Shown in pieces: positions 6,243 to 12,882 of a DNA stretch of 13,660 nt. The number at the start of each line of letters is the position of its first letter. The first letter of the stretch is position 1. The stretch spans positions 1 to 13,660 of the forward strand of contig CAJTKV010000013.1 of NCBI GenBank assembly GCA_910577075.1, given 5' to 3'. This DNA is from an uncultured Bacilli bacterium. GTDB lineage: Bacteria; Bacillota_I; Bacilli_A; RF39; UBA660. The notes under the pieces were generated by a model, which ran no database searches, was not told the origin of the DNA, and worked only from the letters and a program-made list of their open reading frames with translations. Position numbers and translations under genes: made by a program.

Positions 6243-7177
6243 CCTTTTAATTTTTGTGGTATATTAAAAATCTTATTTATAACTAAAGCCATAAGGATTA
6301 AAATAATCATCGTTAATATATTACTTATAAATTTAATATCTATTAACTTAAATATTTGATTAGCTATCCTAAAGCCAAAGAGCATTTGTAAAGCATAAAG
6401 TTCTAAAGTAATAGAACCAACTATATTAATTACCTTATTTACTTTGATCTTATCTAATAAAAGTATCAAGCCGATAATTAAGGGAATATATAATATATAA
6501 AATATTTCCTTAAACCATAAGATATTAAAATGTCTAATATAAGTATTATAGGATATAATCAGACCAAATATAGTAAGTAATATTGCTATTGTATAATATC
6601 TTAAGTTAGATTTCTTTAAATAGCTAATTACATCATATTTAGCACTATAGTATCCCATTAATATAATAGGTATTCTATTGGTTAGAATAAATATAGCATC
6701 ATAATTAGTATATGAACTAATGACAATTGATCCTATTAAATATACCATTATCGCTATAAAAGGCATAATCTTAGGATACCTATTATCTACACTTTTGTAT
6801 AATGGCAATAGCAAATAAACGAGCATTATTCCCGGTATAAACCACAGAAATGAACCACCACCTCGAGTGAATAGTTCTACCCCTAAAATGACCTTGATAA
6901 ACTTAGTAATCGACCAATTAAAATATAAGGCTCCTATAATGGCAAATGCGATAAATTTTAAATAGACTTTATTAAAGCGATTAGTAACAAAATCCCTATA
7001 TCCAATTGTTTTTCCCTTAGCTATAGCATATGCTGAGACAAAGAAAAATAAATCAACGCCTATAACACATATATGTTTTAAAAACATTTCTATGTGCGAA
7101 TTTGTTAAATTAATCCACAAATGAAAAAGCAAAACCATTAAAGAAGCTATGGCCATTATTGTCTTCTTATTTTGCAT
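6233..7177 (-). CDS. Acyltransferase family 3 (OafA-like) integral membrane protein (314 aa)
   Basis: This is a multispanning membrane protein of the acyltransferase-3 family, whose members transfer acyl groups (often acetyl) to sugars or other envelope molecules. Family features are His19 in VLLFHLW of the first membrane helix, GVDLFFFVSAYA (40-51) matching the usual GxDxFFxxSG motif but with Ala in place of Gly, the basic RFNK loop (67-70), and LWFIPGIMLVYLLLPLY (111-127) matching the WF-x-Y-x-P signature. About nine or ten hydrophobic helices cover the protein, and no extracellular SGNH domain is fused. It starts 6 bases after the lipoprotein stop. Its ribosome binding site (AGAGTAGG) overlaps that stop codon, so translational coupling is likely. 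The acceptor is unknown; the lipoprotein or a cell-surface glycan are inferences from context. Confidence 0.85.
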   Translation of the reverse strand: MQNKKTIMAIASLMVLLFHLWINLTNSHIEMFLKHICVIGVDLFFFVSAYAIAKGKTIGYRDFVTNRFNKVYLKFIAFAIIGALYFNWSITKFIKVILGVELFTRGGGSFLWFIPGIMLVYLLLPLYKSVDNRYPKIMPFIAIMVYLIGSIVISSYTNYDAIFILTNRIPIILMGYYSAKYDVISYLKKSNLRYYTIAILLTIFGLIISYNTYIRHFNILWFKEIFYILYIPLIIGLILLLDKIKVNKVINIVGSITLELYALQMLFGFRIANQIFKLIDIKFISNILTMIILILMALVINKIFNIPQKLKGED

Positions 7178-7183
7178 ACCAAC

Positions 7184-7681
7184 CTACTCTTCATCAAAGT
7201 TTTTAGGTGCCATAACGATAAATACATAATCGCCAGATGTTGCTACTTCTAAATCATCTGCTGACGTACATACATTCCATCTTAAATCGGCATTATCTGT
7301 CAAGTTTTTGGCAAAATCCGAAGCATTTTCCACTTCAAATATATATGCTATAAAGGGAATAGTTCCAATAAAGGGACGAATTGCTACGGCATTTTTAAAG
7401 CCTTTTATTTCCGTTTTAAAGCCACTTAGATAATCTTCTTTGCCAACAGTTACTACATCTAAAGAAATCTTAATGATTTCATTTTTTGCTATGTTATTAG
7501 CAACATCCTCAAGATTCTTATCTTTTTCTATCTCGTCTTTAAACTGATTAGCTAATGTTTGAGCAACTGTCTCATTCGAATTATTTTGTTCCTTGTCATC
7601 ACTAGAATTTGTACATCCCGATATTATAAAAGCGCTTAAAATTAAAGCAACAAGCATTAAACATAAATTAAATTTTTTCAT
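7184..7681 (-). CDS. Secreted lipoprotein of unknown function (165 aa)
   Basis: The N-terminus MKKFNLCLML followed by a hydrophobic stretch and the lipobox ISGC (Cys23) is a classic signal peptidase II signal, so the mature protein should be lipid-anchored on the outside of the membrane. A Ser/Asn/Asp-rich linker (TNSSDDKEQNNSNE) follows, then a helical part and a mixed alpha-beta domain of about 90 residues with no motif I recognise. The open frame could begin at an ATG at 7741, but the ATG at 7681 is right. It has a perfect GGAGG site 7 bases upstream, and the extra residues would bury the signal peptide and overlap the 7735-7785 hairpin. It forms a two-gene unit with the acyltransferase 6 bases downstream. 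The domain might bind or present a ligand near the membrane, but nothing in the sequence proves it. Confidence 0.85.
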   Translation of the reverse strand: MKKFNLCLMLVALILSAFIISGCTNSSDDKEQNNSNETVAQTLANQFKDEIEKDKNLEDVANNIAKNEIIKISLDVVTVGKEDYLSGFKTEIKGFKNAVAIRPFIGTIPFIAYIFEVENASDFAKNLTDNADLRWNVCTSADDLEVATSGDYVFIVMAPKNFDEE

Positions 7682-7734
7682 ATTTTTCCTCCATAAAAAT
7701 AACATAAAATCTTTGTAATAATTTAAAATTAAAT

Positions 7735-7785
7735 TAATCAACGCATAAAAAACTAGTTTTAAACCAGCTTTTTATGCGTTGATTA
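7735..7785. terminator. Long perfect hairpin, nested terminator-like structure
   Basis: Arms at 7735-7751 and 7769-7785 are a perfect 17-bp inverted repeat (TAATCAACGCATAAAAA and its complement). The inner 17 bases fold further with two mismatches (CTAGTTT against AAACCAG). On the minus strand the inner hairpin is flanked by A5 before and T6 after, as in an intrinsic terminator for the gene at 7783-8181, whose stop codon is the last arm triplet. The same A/T arrangement also works on the plus strand. The outer GCGTTGATTA extension is not needed for termination and is unusual (see findings). Confidence 0.7.
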
Positions 7786-8181
7786 TAAATTTTTTACATT
7801 CTTATTTTTTAAAGTTTTTTTACGTAATGCAAAACAACCCGCCAATATTCCAAGACCAATACCAACACCTGAACCTACCATCATTGTCTGTTGTGTGTTT
7901 ACAGGCACTTCTTGCAAAGTTTCAGTTTCATTGTGAAAAGAATCTAGTTGACTTTCATAGTCAGCGACAGATGATTTTCCGCTTTCTACTGCTTCAACAC
8001 TATTGTTTAAATTGGTTAAAAATTGATCAACAGTGATATCATCATATCCTTGAGTTTTTAACGTTTCCGCAAACTCTTCTTTTATGCTTTCCACTTCTTC
8101 TTCTGTTTCAGCATTAACAATAGCTTTACAGTACTCTAAAATCATTTCATAGTATTCATTTTCTGAAGTTGCATCTACCAT
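7783..8181 (-). CDS. Small acidic protein with C-terminal membrane anchor (132 aa)
   Basis: Residues 1-92 are soluble, acidic and mostly helical (for example ETEEEVESIKEEFAETLK), with no signal peptide. Residues 99-119 are a Gly-rich hydrophobic segment (GSGVGIGLGILAG) followed by a basic end (RKKTLKNKN). The C-terminus resembles a sortase sorting signal: EVPVNTQ stands where LPxTG would be. Without an N-terminal signal, sortase anchoring is unlikely, and a tail-anchored cytoplasmic domain fits better. The ATG at 8181 has a strong AAGGAGGT site. A near-consensus promoter (8204-8232) lies directly upstream, so it is probably well expressed and also reachable by read-through from the kinase-like gene, which has no terminator. 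It ends in the 7735-7785 hairpin. Function is unknown; a link to the sigma-kinase pair is inferred from position only. Confidence 0.8.
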   Translation of the reverse strand: MVDATSENEYYEMILEYCKAIVNAETEEEVESIKEEFAETLKTQGYDDITVDQFLTNLNNSVEAVESGKSSVADYESQLDSFHNETETLQEVPVNTQQTMMVGSGVGIGLGILAGCFALRKKTLKNKNVKNL

Positions 8182-8203
8182 TATTATACCTCCTTATGAC
8201 AAC

Positions 8204-8232
8204 ATTATATAATTAATTATCCTGTTTGTAAA
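8204..8232 (-). promoter_or_regulatory. Near-consensus promoter for the 7783-8181 gene
   Basis: On the minus strand the -35 box TTTACA (8227-8232, 5 of 6 consensus positions) and a perfect -10 TATAAT (8204-8209) are separated by exactly 17 bases. This is the best two-box promoter in the window. It lies directly after the kinase-like stop codon (8241-8243). The transcript should start near 8197, with the ribosome binding site at 8187-8194. Confidence 0.78.
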
Positions 8233-8240
8233 TTACTTCC

Positions 8241-9095
8241 TCATAAGTTTTTTAAAGAAGCATCCGGCATATCCGGCATGAGATTATATTTTTCAGCAAG
8301 TATATACATATCATCTCCTAAAAATTCATTCTTCTCTTGTTCTTGGAATAATTTCCATACTTTATGTTGAATGCTTGGAGCCTGAAGATTAATCATCGAA
8401 AAGATATAATCTAGTGTTACTTTTTTGCCTGTATATGGATTAATTGTGTTTGCTACTGAAAGATTGACGCCAAAGACATCGACAAAGTAGAGAAATATCG
8501 CACTTTTTATATCCAATTCCTTTGTAAACAAACCTTTTTTTTCATTATAATACTTTGGGGTCAATACAGAATCTGGTGAACCTAAAAATGTCGAATAACC
8601 CACAGCTGGCATATCCTTTATCTGAATACCATCATAGTCAATAAAGTATACTTTGCCATCCTCCATTATTATTATATTCTCTGTTGTACATAAATCGGGA
8701 AATACTAAGCCCAGTTCATTGCCCTTTTTGATATTCTCTTCTATCTGTGCATGAGTTTTGGCATATTTTTTAAGATTAAAGATATCAACATAATAATCGG
8801 TAAAATTAATTCCTGGAAAATTTGGCATTGTATAGGCACTGATTCGTCCATTATGTTCAAGTTTTCTAGTAGGAATAGAAAAATTCTTAAAACTAGTAAA
8901 ACTATCTGCTTCATCTAATCTTCTTTCTAAATCATACCCTGTATCTTTTATAGTCAACAACAATTCCTTATCGAGCACTTTTAAAAGTTCCCCATTAGGT
9001 AATTTAATTATCGTCGTATCCTCAAGTCTTTTTAATACTTTATATCCTTTATTTTTCTTTAAAAACTCTTCTAAATTTTCCTTTGGTAATGCCAT
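8241..9095 (-). CDS. Protein-kinase-like protein (284 aa)
   Basis: This is a compact single-domain protein of the protein-kinase-like fold. A candidate ATP-binding lysine is in ELLKVLDK (Lys39). A hinge-like segment AYTMPNFPGINFTDYY lies at 87-102. The catalytic loop VFPDLCTTENIII (131-143) keeps Asp134 and Asn140 but lacks the usual His or Arg before Asp, and has one extra residue between Asp and Asn. The metal-binding DFG equivalent is FIDYDG (151-156). An APE-like loop (GSPDSVLTPKYY) and a helix-F-like LDIKSAIFLYF with Asp195 follow. It may phosphorylate a protein or small molecule, or be a weakly active relative. No membrane segment or sensor domain is fused. The ATG at 9095 has a GAGGT site. 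It starts 28 bases after the giant sigma gene in the same direction, so co-transcription is likely. It ends in TGA. Confidence 0.8.
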   Translation of the reverse strand: MALPKENLEEFLKKNKGYKVLKRLEDTTIIKLPNGELLKVLDKELLLTIKDTGYDLERRLDEADSFTSFKNFSIPTRKLEHNGRISAYTMPNFPGINFTDYYVDIFNLKKYAKTHAQIEENIKKGNELGLVFPDLCTTENIIIMEDGKVYFIDYDGIQIKDMPAVGYSTFLGSPDSVLTPKYYNEKKGLFTKELDIKSAIFLYFVDVFGVNLSVANTINPYTGKKVTLDYIFSMINLQAPSIQHKVWKLFQEQEKNEFLGDDMYILAEKYNLMPDMPDASLKNL

Positions 9096-9123
9096 ATTTA
9101 TCTACCTCATTTCTATATAATAT

Positions 9124-12100
9124 TTAAGCAATCTGATTTTTCGAATTATTAACTAATTTTTTGCCTTTTTCGGCTGCTGTAATTTTCTTAGCTTCTATCC
9201 TATTTTTAAAATCAATCAACTGAATTGGCCCTAAAAAAGATACTACTTCATCCCAAGCCTCATCGCTCAAAACATTGGCATGCGTTACCCCAAATTTTGA
9301 TTCAAGAATTTCTATGACATTTTTAGGAAGTGTATCTCCGTGTTCTTTTAAAATTTCTCTAACTTGTTCGGGATTCGCTTTTTCTAATCTAAAGTAATCA
9401 GGATGTTCTTCTCTTATTAAATCATAAGTAATCTCTTTATTAGGACGTATTTTTGCAAGTGGTCCATTTTTCTTTACCTTTTCAAAGTAATTGCGATAAA
9501 TCTTCGTACTTACACCCCCCATATCATCTTTATGTCGCTCATAGTAAGCTGCTATTTCATCATAGGTAAAATCATTTATTTTCCTTATACCATTTTGATG
9601 TTTAAGCATTGCTACTGTATAAGTATTAATTATTTCATCTACAGTGTGATCTCCCAACTCGGGATGATGTAATTTAATAATTTCGCTTTTTGATAAATTC
9701 TTTTCATAGTAAAGAAAACATAATTCAACAGCTAACTGCTGATTTCCATAATACGGAACATCACTTTCTAAAGCATTACTCCAAAAATAATCAAAATCAA
9801 TTCCCTTAGCTAAGCCTGCACGCATATCGCTTAAATGCATGCGCATTTTTTGATGCAATATGGCCAATTGATGATGTGATAAATTATATTCTTTCTCAAC
9901 TTCAGAATAGGACCATTTATCGCGATAAAGACAAGTCAATATCTCACGATCTTCCAAAGTAAAATATTTAAGATATGGCTCTATATCTATTTCAAATAGT
10001 ATTTCCCCAGATATTTCCTTCTTATTATATTTTTTTATGGTTACGATGCCATTATATAATCTTTTTCTTACTATAGGTTCTTTAATACCTGTCCTTTTAG
10101 CAATCTCTTGCGTTGTTAAATATTCTGTATCATAAAGACCATAGGCATTAATTATAATACTTCTATCTTTGGCACTCAAAGGTAATCTCTTATCTCGTAA
10201 GGAACGCTCTAACTCTTTGCGATTAATAAAGTCTCTAGCTGTCTTTAATAGACCTATTTTATGAGCTGCAACATGTTCCTTTGCCTTTCTAATAAAAGAT
10301 CCAATATTGGCTTTTATTCCAAATTGTTCGGCAATATCTATAGGATACTTTTTCTTTCCTATTGGATTATACTTATTCTTTAACCCGTAGTAAAGTGAAA
10401 GCATAATTCTTTCGCGTTCCGATAAGACATTAGTCGATTCATGCTCCATTACGGCACTTGCAACATCATTTTCCGTTATTTCTACTTGTTCAATAGCAGT
10501 TCTATCTGCTAAGAGATTAATTTTTTTTGCCAAATAACGAACATTGTTGAGATCATGATCGTGAATTTGTGCTGTTGCAATCGTACTTTTAGTTTCAATA
10601 TATGTCCTTATAATACTTCTTTCCTCATCAGAAACTTTTGCCTTATCCAAAACACTAAGTAAGAAATCTTCTGAATAATTCTTTTTGGTACTCGTAATGC
10701 CAAAGCGATAATAATCCATTACAGAACAAGCATATTTTACTAATTCTGCTACTTTTCTTTGCGTCATTTTAGAATCACTACTATATTCGCCTGCAATCTC
10801 TTCGTAAGTTTTACCCTCTAAAAAGAACTTCTTAGCTATTTCTAGATGTGGTTCTTTCAAAGTAAAATCTTCGTCATTTAACACTTTTGAATAAATATCA
10901 CGGTCATCTTCATAACTATATTGATTCGTTCCCAAGTAAATAGATATCGCTTTATTTTTTGCTCGACGAAAATCTGTTTCAACGACATAGTCATCTTCTT
11001 CGAGATAACTCGCCATCTCTCTTGTATTCATTGAATTACCTTGTACCCCATACCATAAATCTAACAATTTAATTGCTCTTTCATCCATGAGCTTTTGACA
11101 AGATTCTCGAATACTTAGATATTTTTCATAGCTAAAATTGTCCTTTTTATAATTTTCAACATTATAATAAAAGAAGAGAAGTTTATTTATGACAGTATCC
11201 CCATAATATGCGGGATAGCCATTAATATCTGGACGTTTTTTAACTTTTTGAAACACATATTCAAGCAAATAATCTCTTTGCTTTAAAGTAAGTTTATCTT
11301 TATTCTCCAAAAAAACTGCATAGAGTTTAGAAAGGGGGATTTCATGATTAGCAAACCCATATAAACTATAATTAACATCCCTATTGACATGATCTTTGTT
11401 AAATGTTATTTCTTTTTTCGAAACTTCACCAAAAAATCTACGAATATTATCACTTAATTCCTTATCCAATAAATTATGAGAAGATGCCAAAGACTCCACA
11501 TCATCAATACTTTTATCTTGCCAATAATCACTGATGAGATTTCTTATGTTTAAATAATCTTCTAAATCAATATTGGGATCTAATAAAAATATTCGTTCCT
11601 TGTATTTATCTACTAATTTATTGTGGAATAGTCGATAATGAATATCGTAACTAGCCTTTTTAATTAGTTTATCCATTTCTCTACTCTTGCTTTCGACATA
11701 AGCCTTACTTTCCATCAGTTCAGATGCTACTAAGGCACTATCAAAGAGAAGTTTGCCAAGAAGTTTTTCTCGCAAAATTATCTGATCCTTTTCATTAAAT
11801 TTATCTCTTAAGAAGAAAAACATCGTATAATTTTCGACTTGGCATGGAAGCACATTTATGTTTTCAAAAGGATATTTTTTCTTAACTTCATCGATATATT
11901 CTCTTTTTAAATTATGATTTTCATCAAACATATCTTTTACTTTAGCTATTATTTTCGTTTCAACTTGGCGAATTCTCTCACGCGATATGGCAAATTTTTC
12001 GCTAATTTCCTCTAAAGTCTTTTTATCAGAATCAATTGCTCGATTATATAGAATATAATATTCATATTCTGATAAAGTCATCTTAAGCGTTTTTAAAAGT

Positions 12101-12762
12101 TCTTCTATTACGACATTATCTAAAACATTAATAAAATTATCGTCGTATTCTCCTACTACCTCTTTAATATCTGCCTCATCACTATCGCCATTTTTAACAG
12201 GCATATCATAGCTTATAGCATCTAATTTATAATCCTCTTCTATTCTCTTTAATGTAAAATCACTAATACCAAGAAGTTTGCATATCTCACTCCTTGATGG
12301 CAATGGTTTATTATCTTTTTCACAGTCTCTAGCTAGATTTCTATATTTTATTAAAGCTAACTCAATATATTCTGGTCTTCTTACCAACTTTGAATTGCTA
12401 TAACGATATCTATTTATCCGCATTTGAATTTGATACTCAGCATGCGTCGAGAAAGCTGTCCCTAGACTTAAATCAAAGGTATCTATAGCATCAATAAGAC
12501 CAATTATTCCACTTTGAATATATTCCAGTTTATCATCAGAACTTAAATTTTTTCCCGTCCTTAATGCAATCGAGACAACTAATAATAAGTTCTTTTCAAT
12601 AATATTCTTTTTAATCTCTTCATTTCCATTAAAATATTCTATAAGCATCTCTCGATTTTCTTCTTTAGTTGCTACTTTATTTCTCTTTATAGTTTTCAAA
12701 AAATCTTTTAGACAATCATCAGATAAAAACGATTCATACTCACTTTCCTGTGTTTTTCCCAT
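9124..12762 (-). CDS. Giant sigma-70-family protein with tandem region-4-like HTH extension (1212 aa)
   Basis: Residues 1-280 form a complete sigma-70-type module: region 1.2 (LKDFLKTIKRNKVATKEENREM, about 18-39, key residues only), region 2 (NLLLVVSIA 58-66; YIQSGIIGLIDAIDTFD 81-97; AFSTHAEYQIQMRINRY 103-119), region 3 (PSRSEICKLLGISDFTLKRI, 155-174) and region 4 (LEEISEKFAISRERIRQVE, 250-268). The recognition helix SRERIRQVE matches that of primary sigma factors. The remaining 930 residues are unlike any sigma factor I know. They contain a string of divergent region-4-like helix-turn-helix units, at about 557-610, 636-682, 709-750, 779-832, 862-912, 934-978 and 1007-1055. Several open with an LSxxxR-x-I/L-x-L-x-Y-G-like helix, as region 4.1 does. 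Normal sigma factors have 200-600 residues. No fused enzymatic domain or membrane segment is visible. The ATG at 12762 follows a GGGGTGG site. A kinase-like gene follows 28 bases downstream. Confidence 0.88.
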   Translation of the reverse strand: MGKTQESEYESFLSDDCLKDFLKTIKRNKVATKEENREMLIEYFNGNEEIKKNIIEKNLLLVVSIALRTGKNLSSDDKLEYIQSGIIGLIDAIDTFDLSLGTAFSTHAEYQIQMRINRYRYSNSKLVRRPEYIELALIKYRNLARDCEKDNKPLPSRSEICKLLGISDFTLKRIEEDYKLDAISYDMPVKNGDSDEADIKEVVGEYDDNFINVLDNVVIEELLKTLKMTLSEYEYYILYNRAIDSDKKTLEEISEKFAISRERIRQVETKIIAKVKDMFDENHNLKREYIDEVKKKYPFENINVLPCQVENYTMFFFLRDKFNEKDQIILREKLLGKLLFDSALVASELMESKAYVESKSREMDKLIKKASYDIHYRLFHNKLVDKYKERIFLLDPNIDLEDYLNIRNLISDYWQDKSIDDVESLASSHNLLDKELSDNIRRFFGEVSKKEITFNKDHVNRDVNYSLYGFANHEIPLSKLYAVFLENKDKLTLKQRDYLLEYVFQKVKKRPDINGYPAYYGDTVINKLLFFYYNVENYKKDNFSYEKYLSIRESCQKLMDERAIKLLDLWYGVQGNSMNTREMASYLEEDDYVVETDFRRAKNKAISIYLGTNQYSYEDDRDIYSKVLNDEDFTLKEPHLEIAKKFFLEGKTYEEIAGEYSSDSKMTQRKVAELVKYACSVMDYYRFGITSTKKNYSEDFLLSVLDKAKVSDEERSIIRTYIETKSTIATAQIHDHDLNNVRYLAKKINLLADRTAIEQVEITENDVASAVMEHESTNVLSERERIMLSLYYGLKNKYNPIGKKKYPIDIAEQFGIKANIGSFIRKAKEHVAAHKIGLLKTARDFINRKELERSLRDKRLPLSAKDRSIIINAYGLYDTEYLTTQEIAKRTGIKEPIVRKRLYNGIVTIKKYNKKEISGEILFEIDIEPYLKYFTLEDREILTCLYRDKWSYSEVEKEYNLSHHQLAILHQKMRMHLSDMRAGLAKGIDFDYFWSNALESDVPYYGNQQLAVELCFLYYEKNLSKSEIIKLHHPELGDHTVDEIINTYTVAMLKHQNGIRKINDFTYDEIAAYYERHKDDMGGVSTKIYRNYFEKVKKNGPLAKIRPNKEITYDLIREEHPDYFRLEKANPEQVREILKEHGDTLPKNVIEILESKFGVTHANVLSDEAWDEVVSFLGPIQLIDFKNRIEAKKITAAEKGKKLVNNSKNQIA

Positions 12763-12783
12763 AATTCCACCCCAATTGCTTAT

Positions 12784-12812
12784 ATTTTATCAAAAAGTTC
12801 TATAAATGTCTC
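12784..12812 (-). promoter_or_regulatory. Possible promoter for the giant sigma gene
   Basis: On the minus strand GAGACA (12807-12812, 4 of 6 consensus positions, including ACA) and TAAAAT (12784-12789, 5 of 6) are separated by 17 bases. The site lies between the terminator of the VanZ-RDD gene and the start codon at 12762. The boxes are moderate matches in AT-rich DNA, so this remains tentative. Expression may be weak or need an activator. Confidence 0.4.
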
Positions 12813-12822
12813 CTATTTTTTT

Positions 12823-12852
12823 ACACAATAAAAGGACTAATTAATTAGTCCT
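12823..12852 (-). terminator. Intrinsic terminator of the VanZ-RDD gene
   Basis: A 20-bp perfect palindrome at 12833-12852 (AGGACTAATT and its complement) can form a stem of 8 bp with a 4-base loop. On the minus strand it is followed by TTTTATTGTG. It lies 30 bases after the VanZ-RDD stop and insulates the giant sigma gene. Confidence 0.75.
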
Positions 12853-12882
12853 CCACTCCTCATATTAAATAAATAATCATTA

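Noticed and set aside
7682..7741. Twenty-residue N-terminal extension of the lipoprotein
   Set aside because: It would put residues ahead of a classic lipoprotein signal and start in the hairpin; GGAGG is placed exactly for the ATG at 7681.
7783..7906. LPxTG-type sortase signal at the C-terminus of the 132-residue protein
   Set aside because: The motif reads VPVNT and not LPxTG, and there is no N-terminal signal peptide for export, so a sortase substrate is unlikely.
7779..8036. Plus-strand open frame opposite the tail-anchored protein
   Set aside because: It starts in the hairpin arm, lacks a ribosome binding site and is fully antisense to a gene with a good promoter and start.
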